NCBI GenBank assembly: GCA_044360075.1
Contig: JBIKLA010000013.1
Span: 39,542 to 103,541, forward strand
DNA from: OMII01 sp947467385
GTDB lineage: Bacteria > Bdellovibrionota_C > UBA2361 > OMII01
DNA length: 64,000 bases
Direction of reading: 5' to 3'
Shown: positions 43,176 through 53,229 of the stretch, one piece after another
How the letters are laid out: each line of letters opens with the position of its first letter
Numbering within the stretch: the first letter of the stretch is position 1
Translations under genes and position numbers: made by a program
The notes under the pieces: generated by a model
Database searches by the model: none
What the model was told of the DNA's origin: nothing
The model's input: the letters and a program-made list of their open reading frames with translations, nothing else

Positions 43176-45008
43176 TCAGGCGCCACCTTTTGAGAGGGCG
43201 CGCTGCAGGCTCTCAAGCTCTTGCCAGCGGGCATAGAGTTGCTCAACCTCCGCCTGCTGGAGGGTTAACTTGTGGCAAAGCTCTGAAAGTCGGGTGGCGT
43301 TTAGGGCATGCTCCCCAGAGTCGATTTCGGCCCGGACCGTTTCCAGATCCTTCTCGGCAGATTCGATGCGGGCCTCGATCATTGAGAGCTCGCGGGCGTC
43401 CCTGTAGGACAGCTTTTTGGGCTGCCTGGCGTCCGGAGCTGAGGATGCCTTCGCCTCCTGTGCCGCGGCACGGGAATCCGATGGCCGCTTCCTCCGGGCC
43501 GAGAGTGCCTCTTCCCACTGAGAGTAACTTCCGAAAAGCGCGGCGGTGCCATTGACTAGACCAAGCACTGAGCTTCCGCTGCGCTCAAGAAGGTAGCGGT
43601 CATGCGTGATAAGCACGATTGCGCCGGGGAAGCTGTCGAAGCTCTCCTCTAAATTTTCAAGTGTTGCGATATCCAGGTCGTTGGTCGGCTCGTCAAACAG
43701 GAGAACGTCGCACTCATTTGCCATGCTCTTTGCCAGCAGGGCGCGCGCCCGCTCGCCGCCGGAGAGAGCGCCCACGGAGAGGGCTAGGTGATCGCGCGAG
43801 AAAAGGAAGCGGGCGGCCCACGCCGCAACGTGAATCGACTCGCCCTTAAACACGATCGAGTCGCCGTGGGGGCAGAGAAATTCCTTAAGCGTCTTGCTGT
43901 CCTCAAGCCCGGTTCGGGCCTGGTCCATGAAAACCGTGCGAAGCCCGGGTGCCCGCGTGACCATTCCGCCTGTTGGGGTAAGGTTTCCAAGAATCGTATT
44001 GATAAAGGTCGTCTTGCCGCTGCCATTTGGCCCAACCACGGCCAGGCGCGAACCAGGCGAGAGCACGAGCGACACGCCCGAGAAAAGCTCCGTACCCCCG
44101 ATGGACTGCGAGATCTCCTCAACCTTGATAAGCTCCTTTGTTTTGCGCTGCGTTGAGGTGAACTCAAGCTCCGCACGCGAGGCCTCGCCGGGCGATAAGC
44201 CCTTGAGCTGCCCAATAAGGCGGTGAGCCTCGTTGATGCGGGCACGCGACTTTGTGGTGCGGGCCTTTACCCCCTGGCGAAGCCACTCAACCTCCCGCCG
44301 AACCTTATTGGCAAGCGAGCGCTGCTGCTGCTCAAGCTGCAGCAGCGTCTCCTCCCGGTGCTCAAGGAAGTCCGAATACGAGCCGTCCGAGGCGATGTGG
44401 TGACGCGAGTAGCGCCTGTTGATCTCGACTACCCGCTGAGCGAGGCGCTCGATGAAGTACCGGTCGTGGCTCACGAACACCACGGCGCAGCGCTGCGCAT
44501 CCAGTATCTCCTCAAGCCACTGTATAGACTCGATGTCGAGGTGGTTCGTGGGCTCGTCGAGCAGGAGGCAGTCCGGCTCAAGAGCGATGCCCGCCGCGAG
44601 GGCGAGCCTCTTTCGCCATCCGCCTGACAGCGATTCAGCCAGCTGTTCCCGATCGGCGAAACCAGCCATTCCCAAGGTTGTGCTGACCCTGCGGGCGATC
44701 TCTGAGTGTGGAAGCCCCAGGGGGGCCAGGTGACCCTCAATAACTTCGGCCACGGTGGCGTTCGGAGGGAAGCTCTCCTGTTGCGGCACGTACGCCGACA
44801 GAAGCCCCTTGCGAACGCTGACGGCGCCATCGTCGACATCCTCCATGCGAGCCATGATCTTGAGCAGCGTCGACTTGCCAGAGCCATTGTCACCGATCAG
44901 GGCCAATCGCTCCCCCTCCGAGATCACGAGCGAGAGGCCGGCAAAGAGCGGCTGCTCACGAAAGCCCTTCGTAACCTCTTGCAAGCTTATAATTGGGAGT
45001 GTTGCCAC
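43176..45008 (-). CDS. Uup-type ABC-F ATPase
   Basis: 610 residues, two ABC domains and no membrane part. Domain 1 has GDNGSGKST, LSGGWRKRLALA and LLLDEPTNHLD; domain 2 has GPNGSGKTT, LSGGERARALLA and LLFDEPTNDLD. The interdomain linker REVEWLRQGVKARTTKSRAR is the Uup signature, and the C-terminus is a basic coiled coil (residues ~540-605) as in Uup. ABC-F proteins act on ribosomes or, for Uup, affect DNA structures and transposon excision. The Uup label is by motif. Confidence 0.9.
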   Translation of the reverse strand: MATLPIISLQEVTKGFREQPLFAGLSLVISEGERLALIGDNGSGKSTLLKIMARMEDVDDGAVSVRKGLLSAYVPQQESFPPNATVAEVIEGHLAPLGLPHSEIARRVSTTLGMAGFADREQLAESLSGGWRKRLALAAGIALEPDCLLLDEPTNHLDIESIQWLEEILDAQRCAVVFVSHDRYFIERLAQRVVEINRRYSRHHIASDGSYSDFLEHREETLLQLEQQQRSLANKVRREVEWLRQGVKARTTKSRARINEAHRLIGQLKGLSPGEASRAELEFTSTQRKTKELIKVEEISQSIGGTELFSGVSLVLSPGSRLAVVGPNGSGKTTFINTILGNLTPTGGMVTRAPGLRTVFMDQARTGLEDSKTLKEFLCPHGDSIVFKGESIHVAAWAARFLFSRDHLALSVGALSGGERARALLAKSMANECDVLLFDEPTNDLDIATLENLEESFDSFPGAIVLITHDRYLLERSGSSVLGLVNGTAALFGSYSQWEEALSARRKRPSDSRAAAQEAKASSAPDARQPKKLSYRDARELSMIEARIESAEKDLETVRAEIDSGEHALNATRLSELCHKLTLQQAEVEQLYARWQELESLQRALSKGGA

Positions 45009-45026
45009 GCGCGAATCCGTTGCCCC

Positions 45027-45932
45027 TTACGCCGCACGGCGTGAAAACGGAGCTTTGAGAGCCCTCCGAACACGGGTGATGATGCCGCGAGTCTGGCACA
45101 TCGAGGAACCCTTCGGATTTGGCACGGAGCTCTTCGCGAGCTCAAGGCGCGACTCCTGCAGCTTCTCGGTAGCATTCTCAGTCTTTCGCAGCGAAACGTA
45201 GAACTGGTGGTCGACGGTATCGAAGAAGGCCGCTACCTCATACGAGACGAGCTCCAGCTCGACGAGGTCAGAGATGATGAGCTTGAAGGAGCTCGGGACG
45301 AACTGCCAGGCGTGAACGTCAACGAAGGTGCCTGAGGCCACGTAGTCGTCCATGAGCCGCTTGGCTTCCTTAACCGAGTGCCCGAACGTTAGCCCTGTTC
45401 GCTCCTCATCGCCGGGCCACACAAGGGCATTGCCCTTTTTGGTGTGCAGCGCGTACGCGTCGAAGATCGTGCCGGGAGTGTGCTGGATGCGGCCCTCAAG
45501 GTATGCCTGCAGAACCTCGCCGGTGGTGGAGATCGGCTTAAGGGTGTCGAAGCAAAAGCGCTTGTCGGGAACCACGAGGCTTAATATTCCTCCCGGCTTG
45601 AGCAGCCGCTCGCAGTCGATCAGGAACTGCACCGGGTTCGGCACATGCTCGATAACATGCGAGGCTATCATGAAGTCAAAGGAATTGGGTTTGTTCACCG
45701 CGGCAAAGAGTCCACGGTCGTCGACGATGTAATCGACGTCCTCAATGAGCGACCCATCGACACCCCACTTGGCATACTTGTCGCGCAGCGTCTGCGCGTC
45801 TGCGTGGTCGACGATCTCAACCTTCCAGCCGTCGCGTTTGGCGGCCATGGGCCGGTAGCTCGCCCCGATCTCAAGGCCGGTCGAGGACTTGTCGATGAGT
45901 GTGAGAACTTTATCGGTCTTGGACAGTAGCAT
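45027..45932 (-). CDS. SAM-dependent methyltransferase (type 11-like)
   Basis: 301 residues. SAM motif I is shortened to GLEIGASYRPM; the acidic motif is VEIVDHADA. The post-motifs DFMIASHVIEHVPNPVQFL and LLKPGGILSLVVPD are clear for Methyltransf_11. Substrate unknown. A long insertion (residues ~140-200, including DAYALHTKKGNALVWPGDEE) follows the core. The gene lies 18 bp upstream of the ABC-F gene on the same strand and may share its transcript. Confidence 0.82.
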   Translation of the reverse strand: MLLSKTDKVLTLIDKSSTGLEIGASYRPMAAKRDGWKVEIVDHADAQTLRDKYAKWGVDGSLIEDVDYIVDDRGLFAAVNKPNSFDFMIASHVIEHVPNPVQFLIDCERLLKPGGILSLVVPDKRFCFDTLKPISTTGEVLQAYLEGRIQHTPGTIFDAYALHTKKGNALVWPGDEERTGLTFGHSVKEAKRLMDDYVASGTFVDVHAWQFVPSSFKLIISDLVELELVSYEVAAFFDTVDHQFYVSLRKTENATEKLQESRLELAKSSVPNPKGSSMCQTRGIITRVRRALKAPFSRRAA

Positions 45933-45999
45933 GGCCTCTATAATGGCTTCCTCTCAAGCAGATTGGAAGGGCTGGAACGCCTGGTGCTCAGCGAGAGGC

Positions 46000-47418
46000 T
46001 TAGTGCATCCGATTACCAAACAACCCGAACCCCTTTAGTTCGCGGAGAGACTCGGCATTTCCAGCGCAGATGCGCCGGATGGCCTCAGCCAGAAGGGGTT
46101 GGACGGACACCACCGTTATGAGATCGCCTTTGGCGCGCCGAAGGGGCAGCGTGTCGGTAACGACGATCTCATCTACGATGCGCTTGCCCTCTGTGTCGAC
46201 GGCGTTACGGAACATCGAGACGCCGTTGCGCGAGAAGAGCCCGTGAGTCGCACACACGATAACCTTTGAGGCACCGTAGCTGCGCAGGGTCTTCGCCGCC
46301 TTGAGCGCTGAGCCCCCGGTGTCGAGGATATCGTCGATCAGGATACACGTGGCGCCCCGGATGCTGTCACCGTCGCCGGTGAGTCGCGACTCGGCGACCT
46401 CATTGGCACGCTCGCGGCGCTTGTACATACACTCAACGCCTATAGCTGCGTCTCGCTCGCCGACGTTGTTCGCCAGGTATCGGGACAGGAGCTCAGCGCC
46501 CTTTTCAGCGCGCTTCATGCCGCCGGAATCGGGGCTGACGACCGCGAGCTTGTCGCCGCTGTAGCGCTTGGCGAGGTGAGGAATAAAGAGCGGAAAGGCC
46601 GCCAGGTTATCCATCGGCCGGTCAAAGAACCCCTCCACTTGCTCAGAGTGGATGTCGATCGTAACCACCCGATCAACGCCCGAGTTCTGGTACTGGTCAG
46701 CAACCCAGCGTGCGCTCACGGGAGAGCGGTCCTCGCCCTTGCGGTCCTGCCGCGAGTAGCCGAAGTAGGGAATGATGGCCGTAATCGAGCGCACCGAGGC
46801 GCGCTTGGCCGCGTCGGCCAGGAGGCCCAGCTCGGTGATGCTGTCGTTTACCGGCTCTGCGATGGTCTGGATGATGAATAGGTCTCGATCGCGAACGCTC
46901 TTTTCGATGCGCACGCGGCTCTCGCCGTTTGCGAACTGCCCAAAGAGCGCCGGGCCTGGTTCGATGCCAAGGCGCTGAATGATGCCGTCGCCGAGCTGGC
47001 GGCTAGCGGGGCCAGCATACACAACGCAGTTGCACAGCTCCTCGCGAAGCTTAGTGCTGGCGGACGTCGCCTTTTCGAGGCGACTGCGAAGGAAATCAAC
47101 CTCACGCTCCTGCCTGTAGAGGAGGGCCTCCTCGCGCGACACGAGCTCGAAGCGCTTGTGCCCAACGTAGATGTAGCTCAAGGCGCTGTTGCCGATCTGC
47201 TGCTCAAGGAGCGACTCGACCGCCTGGAGCTCACTCGGGTGCAGCACGTCGAAGTTGGTGTCTTGGCCCCACGCCAGCCGATTTGCGTCGAAGATGCCGC
47301 CTTCAAGAGCGCGTAGGTCGACAGCCTGAGCGACTCGCGACACCGCAGGCTTCGACAGGAGATTAAGGTCCTGCTGGTCTTGGTCCGCTTTTTTCGTGAG
47401 GTCAGAAAATCGCGCCAT
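46000..47418 (-). CDS. prs: Ribose-phosphate pyrophosphokinase with N-terminal extension
   Basis: Makes PRPP from ribose 5-phosphate and ATP for nucleotide, His and Trp synthesis. The canonical enzyme starts near residue 132 (VVYAGPASRQL). It shows FANGESRVRI, the flexible-loop segment IPYFGYSRQDRK, DIHSEQVEGFF and the PRPP motif LIDDILDTGGSA. The total is 472 residues against ~315 usual. The extra ~130 residues include VDLRALEGGIFDANRLAWGQ and a helix YRQEREVDFLRSRLEKATS, and no internal Met lies near the canonical start. The extension's role is unknown. Divergent from valS. Confidence 0.92.
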   Translation of the reverse strand: MARFSDLTKKADQDQQDLNLLSKPAVSRVAQAVDLRALEGGIFDANRLAWGQDTNFDVLHPSELQAVESLLEQQIGNSALSYIYVGHKRFELVSREEALLYRQEREVDFLRSRLEKATSASTKLREELCNCVVYAGPASRQLGDGIIQRLGIEPGPALFGQFANGESRVRIEKSVRDRDLFIIQTIAEPVNDSITELGLLADAAKRASVRSITAIIPYFGYSRQDRKGEDRSPVSARWVADQYQNSGVDRVVTIDIHSEQVEGFFDRPMDNLAAFPLFIPHLAKRYSGDKLAVVSPDSGGMKRAEKGAELLSRYLANNVGERDAAIGVECMYKRRERANEVAESRLTGDGDSIRGATCILIDDILDTGGSALKAAKTLRSYGASKVIVCATHGLFSRNGVSMFRNAVDTEGKRIVDEIVVTDTLPLRRAKGDLITVVSVQPLLAEAIRRICAGNAESLRELKGFGLFGNRMH

Positions 47419-47666
47419 AATACTTCACCGATGCGAAACAGCCGAAAAAGGTGCCTGTGAAGGCAGCCCTGGCCCGAGAGACTGCAGAGTCTAGTATTTT
47501 TAGCGGTGCTACAGAATAGATGCGGCCCTCATGGAGGCTGCCAAATGTGTTAGAATTTTGTTGCTTTACGGCCTTCCAGAGGCGCCCCAATTGCCTATTT
47601 CTCGACGCTCGTAAGCAGCTCTAATCTCTTGATTTTCATCCGTCCATAGGCGACTCTTACAAGTCT

Positions 47667-50288
47667 ATGAGCAAGACAATTCCGGAGAAATACGATCACA
47701 AAAGTGCAGAGCAGCGTTGGATTGAGGCGTGGAGCGAAGCGGGTGTGTACCGCTGGGATCCCTCCCGCTCGCGAGAGGAGACCTTCGTCGTCGACACCCC
47801 GCCTCCAACGGTCTCCGGGTCGCTCCACCTGGGGCACGTTTTTAACTACACCCAGACCGACATCGTTGCCCGTTACCAGCGCATGAAGGGTAAGAACATC
47901 TCCTATCCAATCGGATGGGACGACAACGGACTTCCCACCGAGCGTCGCGTCCAGAACGTCTTCAACATCCAGTGCAATCCGAAGCTTTCGTATACGCCGT
48001 TATGGAAACCGGCGAAGGGCGACCCGGCTAGTAAAGAAAAGCCGGTGATCACCGAGGTGTCGCGCCCGAACTTCATCGAGGCGTGTGAGATCCTCACGCA
48101 GGAGGACGAGCGTGCATTCGAGAACACCTTCAAGCAGCTTGCGCTCTCGATCGACTGGTCTCGGACCTATACAACGATCAACGACCACTGCCGCCTCATT
48201 TCGCAGCTGTCATTTCTTGACCTCATTTCAAAGGGCCAGGCGTACAACGTCGAGGCTCCAACGATGTGGGATGTCGACTTTAAGAGCGCCGTAGCGCAGG
48301 CGGAGGTCGAGGATCGAGAGGTTCCGGGCGCCTTCCACGACATAGAGTTTGGCGTTGAGGGAGGGGGATCTTTTGTGATCTCAACTACTCGGCCCGAGCT
48401 CCTACCAGCATGTGTTGCGGTAGTTGCCCACCCTGAAGACGCCCGCTACAAGCCGCTCTTTGGGAAGTACGCAATCACGCCGCTTTTTAAGGCCCGCGTG
48501 CCGATCCTGCCTGCTGAGCACGCTGACCCCGAGAAGGGATCTGGTATACTCATGGTGTGCACCTTCGGCGATGCTATGGACGTCGAGTGGTGGAAGCGCT
48601 CAGGGCTTCCCGCAAAGCAGATCGTGTCGCTCAAGGGCACCGTGCGAGAGCTTGATTTCGGCACAGCGCCGTTTGAGTCGACAGACGCTGCGGTTGCGCG
48701 GGAGCACTTTCGCGAGCTCGTGGGGCTCGATATCCGCAAGGCCAAAAAGGTCGTCGCAGAGATGCTGGCTCGGCCTGGGACGGCTCCGGATGGGGTAGGG
48801 GCTGCCCTCAAGGGCGAACCGCGCCCGATCTCCCACGCCGTAAAGTTCTTCGAGAAGGGCGATCGGCCCCTTGAATTCATAACGACCCGGCAGTGGTTCA
48901 TCAAGACGATGGTCCACAAGGACGCGCTTATCGCGCAGGGCCGCAAGATCCAGTGGCACCCGGAGCACATGCGCCACCGCTACGAAAACTGGGTCGAGGG
49001 CCTCAACACCGACTGGTGCATCAGCCGCCAGCGCTTCTTTGGCATCCCGTTCCCGGTGTGGTACCCGATGAATGCTGAGGGCGAAATCGTATACGACAAG
49101 CCCATGTTCGCCCCGAAGGAGTCGCTGCCCGTTGACCCATCTTCCGACTGCCCGCCGGGCTTTCAGGAGTCGCAGCGCAACCAGCCAGGCGGGTTCGTCG
49201 GCGACCCCGACGTCATGGACACCTGGGCGACGTCGTCGCTCACCCCGCAGATTCAGAGCAACTGGCTCGTTAATCCGGAGCAACACAAGAAGCTGTTCCC
49301 GATGGATATTCGGCCCCAGGCGCACGAAATCATCCGCACGTGGGCGTTTAGCACCATTGTGAAGGCCTGGATGCACGAGAACGAGATCCCATGGAGGAAC
49401 GTCCTCATCTCGGGCTGGGTTCTCGACCCCGACCGAAAGAAGATGAGCAAGTCCAAGGGCAACGTCGTCACCCCGCAGGGGCTCTTTGACGAGTACTCAA
49501 CGGACGCAGTGCGCTACTGGGCAGGCCGAGCGCGGCTCGGCGTCGACACGGCAACGGACCCTGCCGTGTTCAAGATAGGCAGCAAGTTGGTCGTGAAGCT
49601 CTTTAACGCCAGCCGCTTTGTGCTTATGCAGCTCACAGACCCCGTGCCGGGCGTTGCGGCGATAACGCATCCGCTCGATCGCGCGATGGTTTCGACGCTT
49701 GCGCGCGTTGTTGAGGAGGCTACCAAAGCCTTCGAAAACTTCGAGTACGGGCTTGCCCTGCAGATAACCGAGGAGCAGTTCTGGCACTTCTGTGACCACT
49801 ACGTGGAGCTTGTAAAAGGCCGCTCGTACAGCGAGACGGACACCGCCGGGCGCGAGTCGGCTCACGCCGCGCTCTACTGGTGCCTCAAGACCTTCCTGCG
49901 GCTTTTTGCGCCGTTTACCCCCTACATCACTGAGGAGGTCTGGTCGTGGCGCTTTACCGGCTCTGGCAGGGACTCATTCGTTCACACAACGGCGTGGCCG
50001 AAGTCCGCTGAAGTGGCGGGCATCACTGGCGATCCCGACTCCTTCCAGGCAGCCGTCGAGGTGGTTTCGGCCATCCGCGCCACCAAGACCATGGCGCAGA
50101 AGGGCCAGCGTTGGGGCGTCTCGTCACTCGTCGTTAAGGGCACGGAGGCAAGCCTTAAGGCTCTCACGCCTGTGCTCGATGATGTTGTGCGGGCCGGAAG
50201 CGTCGCTGATGGCGGCACAAAGCTCGTGCCCGTCGAGACGATCGAGGGCCCACGATTCGGCGTTGAGGTTATTCTCGCGGAGACCTAG
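47667..50288 (+). CDS. valS: Valyl-tRNA synthetase
   Basis: Charges tRNA-Val with valine and edits mischarged threonine. The 873-residue protein has the class I HIGH-equivalent in SGSLHLGHVFNYTQTD, the KMSKS loop KKMSKSKGNVVTP, an editing domain (ISTTRPELLPACVAVVAHPE) and the anticodon-binding helical domain near the C-terminus. Overall length is like the shorter ValS type. The C-terminal coiled-coil arm of E. coli ValS is not evident. No T-box leader was seen. Confidence 0.95.
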   Translation: MSKTIPEKYDHKSAEQRWIEAWSEAGVYRWDPSRSREETFVVDTPPPTVSGSLHLGHVFNYTQTDIVARYQRMKGKNISYPIGWDDNGLPTERRVQNVFNIQCNPKLSYTPLWKPAKGDPASKEKPVITEVSRPNFIEACEILTQEDERAFENTFKQLALSIDWSRTYTTINDHCRLISQLSFLDLISKGQAYNVEAPTMWDVDFKSAVAQAEVEDREVPGAFHDIEFGVEGGGSFVISTTRPELLPACVAVVAHPEDARYKPLFGKYAITPLFKARVPILPAEHADPEKGSGILMVCTFGDAMDVEWWKRSGLPAKQIVSLKGTVRELDFGTAPFESTDAAVAREHFRELVGLDIRKAKKVVAEMLARPGTAPDGVGAALKGEPRPISHAVKFFEKGDRPLEFITTRQWFIKTMVHKDALIAQGRKIQWHPEHMRHRYENWVEGLNTDWCISRQRFFGIPFPVWYPMNAEGEIVYDKPMFAPKESLPVDPSSDCPPGFQESQRNQPGGFVGDPDVMDTWATSSLTPQIQSNWLVNPEQHKKLFPMDIRPQAHEIIRTWAFSTIVKAWMHENEIPWRNVLISGWVLDPDRKKMSKSKGNVVTPQGLFDEYSTDAVRYWAGRARLGVDTATDPAVFKIGSKLVVKLFNASRFVLMQLTDPVPGVAAITHPLDRAMVSTLARVVEEATKAFENFEYGLALQITEEQFWHFCDHYVELVKGRSYSETDTAGRESAHAALYWCLKTFLRLFAPFTPYITEEVWSWRFTGSGRDSFVHTTAWPKSAEVAGITGDPDSFQAAVEVVSAIRATKTMAQKGQRWGVSSLVVKGTEASLKALTPVLDDVVRAGSVADGGTKLVPVETIEGPRFGVEVILAET

Positions 50289-50314
50289 GCGAGAGCCGTG
50301 GCCACGATGATGGG

Positions 50315-51085
50315 CTATGGCCAGTTATCCCAAGAGCCCTCAACGAGCTTGATGCGCCCAGGGAAGCGCGCCTGAAGCGGCGCGAATTTCTCGGTCGGAA
50401 CGCTCGGAAGCGCCATAACCGCGCCGATCTGCCCTGCGCCCATCACGTACTCAATGCTGTGAGGGTGATCGTCAAGCGCCACTATCTGTCCGCGGGGGAG
50501 CTCCTTGAGGATAGGAACCCAAAATTCAGGATCAGCCTTTGACAGGTGCGAATCGCCCCAGCAGAACATCTGCTGCGCAGACACCAGCTGGTCCAGACCC
50601 GTTTGCCGCAAGAATAAATCCGCCAGCGAGCGGGGCGAACCGGTGCACACAACGAACGGGACCTGAATGGCCTTGATTTGCTCGACGAGTGCGCGGGCTC
50701 CCGGAATCTCCGTCGCCGGGGCCACCGTGCTGGCCTGCCGAGCAACGAAGGCGTTGAAGCCCTGGAAAAATTGGGTGAAATCCATCGGTGCCGGGTTGCC
50801 GCAATTGCACAGCTCAAGCATTGACGACAAAATGTTGCTGTATGACTGCCCCCGCAGCGAGTCATACCGGCGGTCGATCTCGCCTGCCAGAACGTTCGGC
50901 GCAATCGACGCGACGTAGCCGCCAACAAGGGCACGATGGACGTGCTTTGAGGCCACCAGCGTGTGGTCGAGGTCCGCCACAACCATTGCAGCGTTTGCGA
51001 GCAGCTCTGCGCGCGGCCTATCAAGGAGTGCCTCTGGAGCCTTCTTCTGAGTGTCGGGACGGTGGTCGGGGCTGAGAGCGGTCAT
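50315..51085 (-). CDS. HAD-superfamily hydrolase
   Basis: 256 residues. HAD motifs: I VVADLDHTLVAS (nucleophile Asp and DxDxT form), II VVCTGSP, III Lys in KADPEFW and IV VALDDHPHSIEYV. A helical cap domain lies between motifs I and II. The family includes phosphatases and phosphonatases; the substrate is unknown. The start shares ATGA with the end of the metallo-beta-lactamase-fold gene upstream. Confidence 0.82.
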   Translation of the reverse strand: MTALSPDHRPDTQKKAPEALLDRPRAELLANAAMVVADLDHTLVASKHVHRALVGGYVASIAPNVLAGEIDRRYDSLRGQSYSNILSSMLELCNCGNPAPMDFTQFFQGFNAFVARQASTVAPATEIPGARALVEQIKAIQVPFVVCTGSPRSLADLFLRQTGLDQLVSAQQMFCWGDSHLSKADPEFWVPILKELPRGQIVALDDHPHSIEYVMGAGQIGAVMALPSVPTEKFAPLQARFPGRIKLVEGSWDNWP

Positions 51086-51819
51086 AGTGCGATCTCCATG
51101 AGGTCATGCGCGAGGACGAACCTTCCCTTATAGCCCTTCTTCTCCGCAGAGGCCTGCAACGCAGGGACATTCAGCTCTCTGTACAGGTGCGAGAGATAGA
51201 TCTCGTTGCAGCTCGAAAGCGTCGCCAGGTCAACCAGCTCATCGTCGGAGAGGTGCCCCGAATCGATAACTGCAAGGTCGAGCCCCTTGAGGAACTCTAT
51301 CTCCTGAGCGTGGAAGCTGGAGTCTCCTGTAAAACCGATACGCTTGCCGTTGCAGGTGAAGGAGATTCCGCGGTTACCGGCGGGAGGCAGGTCTGTGGTC
51401 GAAAGCTGAAGCTTTCCGATCGTGAACTCGTTTCCGCGTACCTCGTGCACCTGGACGTCAAAGGTGGGCTTAAGGAGCTCATCGGGCCCGCAAAGCCCAA
51501 TCAGCCGCATCATCTGCACCTTCACGCCGAGCGGGCCGTAGACATGCAGGGTCGTTGATCGGGGATCGGTGCGAGACCACGCCGCAGCCTGAAGGAAGGG
51601 TACGAGGTCGCCGATGTGATCCGCATGGAAGTGCGAGAGCACAACGTGCTCAATGTCGTCCTGCCGCAAGCCAACTTCGACCAGCCGAAGCGAGATGCCC
51701 CGCCCCATGTCGAAGACAAACTGTGCCTCTGGGAGCTGCACGAGCACGGACGAGGCCATGCGGTTCGGCTCAAGCTGGCAGGTGCCGGTTCCAAGGATGA
51801 CGAGGCGCGGCTTCTTCAT
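51082..51819 (-). CDS. Metallo-beta-lactamase-fold hydrolase (RNase Z-like)
   Basis: 245 residues. The zinc motif is LSHFHADHIGDL (HxHxDH), with a further Asp in GFTGDSSFH and His in YLSHLYREL. The N-terminus (LVILGTGTCQLEPNRMASSVLV) matches RNase Z-like proteins, but the length is short and the exosite arm is absent, so tRNA processing is not certain. It lies between the phosphomannomutase and HAD genes on the same strand; 15 bp separate it from the former. Confidence 0.82.
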   Translation of the reverse strand: MKKPRLVILGTGTCQLEPNRMASSVLVQLPEAQFVFDMGRGISLRLVEVGLRQDDIEHVVLSHFHADHIGDLVPFLQAAAWSRTDPRSTTLHVYGPLGVKVQMMRLIGLCGPDELLKPTFDVQVHEVRGNEFTIGKLQLSTTDLPPAGNRGISFTCNGKRIGFTGDSSFHAQEIEFLKGLDLAVIDSGHLSDDELVDLATLSSCNEIYLSHLYRELNVPALQASAEKKGYKGRFVLAHDLMEIAL

Positions 51820-51834
51820 GGCTCCAGTGCTCCT

Positions 51835-53229
51835 TTAGGCGGCAAACTCAGCGTCGATGGCCCGCAGCGTTTCGCTCAGCATCGTCTTATACTGTTCGAG
51901 GGTCGCCGGGGTGTTGGCCTCAACTCGCGACACGAGCACCGGCTGGGTGTTCGAGGCCCGCAGCAGTATCCATCCGTCGGGCATCGTGACGCGGATGCCG
52001 TCGATGAGGCTGCAGTCGTGGCCTGAAAAGCGCTTGACCGCGCGGGCAACGACCTCAAACTTCCTGTCGTCAGGGCAGTCAAAACGGTCCTCCTTGGTCG
52101 AGAAGAGCTCTGGAATGCCGTTCATGAGCGAGGAGCAAGGACCAGTTGTGTTGCTCATGATCTCAACGAAGCGAGCCGTGTCGTAGACAGCGCAGTCGAA
52201 GCCGTGAAAGCGATCGCCGTAGCATATGTGACCGCTTAGCTCTCCGGCGATATCCGCCTTGAGCTCCTTGAGCTTCTGCTTAATGGAGGAGTGTCCGCTC
52301 TTGCACATCACAACGCGAGCACCGCGCTTCGCCAGGTCATCGAAGAGCACCTGCGAGCACTTCACGTCAGCCACGATCGTCGCGCCTGGCTTTGATGCAA
52401 GGAGCGCGCGGCCGAGCGCCAAGAGGAGGAAGTCACCCGGGAAGGCCCTGCCGTTTTCGTCAAGGACAACGATACGATCCCCGTCGCCGTCCCAGCCGAT
52501 TCCAAAGTCAGCACCATGCTTCTTGATCTCTCCTGCGAGGCTCTCAACGTTCTCTGGAAGCGTTGGGTCAGGGTGGTGATTCGGGAAGGTGCCGTCTGGC
52601 TCGCAGAAGATCTCAACGACATCCATGCCGAGCGCCTTCAGCACCGGCACACCAAGAATGCCGGCCACGCCGTTTCCAGCGTCAACAACGACCTTCAGCT
52701 TGCGTTGTCCCAGGTGTGGGCGGACGTTGTCGACTATCTCCTCGATGTACGGGGTGAGTGCATCGAAGCTCGTTTCTGAGCCTGGCTGCTGCGTTTGGGG
52801 GAGATCTCCGGCGAGCGCACGGTCACACAAGGGACGCAGCGCCTGAATCGTGGCTGCGGGCATCGGCTCGTTGCCGATGCACATCTTGAAGCCGTTATTG
52901 TCGGCTGGGTTGTGGCTACCAGTGACCTGAATCCCCCCGGCCGCCTTGAGGCGATTGATTGCCCAGTACACGACGGGTGTGGGAACCATGCCGATCTTCA
53001 CGACATCACGCCCCGACTCACGCAGGCCGCGCACGAGAGACTGCGCGTAGAGGCGCGAAGTTGGGCGGCAGTCGTAGCCGACTACTATTGGCGATCCCGG
53101 TGCCGCCGCAACAGAGAAGCCGTAGGCCTTCCCAAGGGCGTAGGCCATCTCCTCGCTGAGGTCCGTGCCGATTACGCCGCGAATGTCGTACTCGCGGAAG
53201 ATGTGGGGAGGTACCGTTGCCATGGCCAT
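51835..53229 (-). CDS. Phosphomannomutase/phosphoglucomutase
   Basis: 464 residues, alpha-D-phosphohexomutase family (AlgC/ManB type). The start is IFREYDIRGVIG. The active-site Ser is in VTGSHNP, the metal loop in GWDGDGDRI, the sugar loop GELSGHICYGD (usually GEMSGH) and the phosphate-binding loop LLRASNTQPVL. The enzyme converts 6-phospho to 1-phospho sugars for GDP-mannose or glucose polymers. ATG 53229 is chosen (53223 is possible); a longer frame to 53589 adds Arg/Ser-rich sequence unlike the family. Confidence 0.92.
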   Translation of the reverse strand: MAMATVPPHIFREYDIRGVIGTDLSEEMAYALGKAYGFSVAAAPGSPIVVGYDCRPTSRLYAQSLVRGLRESGRDVVKIGMVPTPVVYWAINRLKAAGGIQVTGSHNPADNNGFKMCIGNEPMPAATIQALRPLCDRALAGDLPQTQQPGSETSFDALTPYIEEIVDNVRPHLGQRKLKVVVDAGNGVAGILGVPVLKALGMDVVEIFCEPDGTFPNHHPDPTLPENVESLAGEIKKHGADFGIGWDGDGDRIVVLDENGRAFPGDFLLLALGRALLASKPGATIVADVKCSQVLFDDLAKRGARVVMCKSGHSSIKQKLKELKADIAGELSGHICYGDRFHGFDCAVYDTARFVEIMSNTTGPCSSLMNGIPELFSTKEDRFDCPDDRKFEVVARAVKRFSGHDCSLIDGIRVTMPDGWILLRASNTQPVLVSRVEANTPATLEQYKTMLSETLRAIDAEFAA

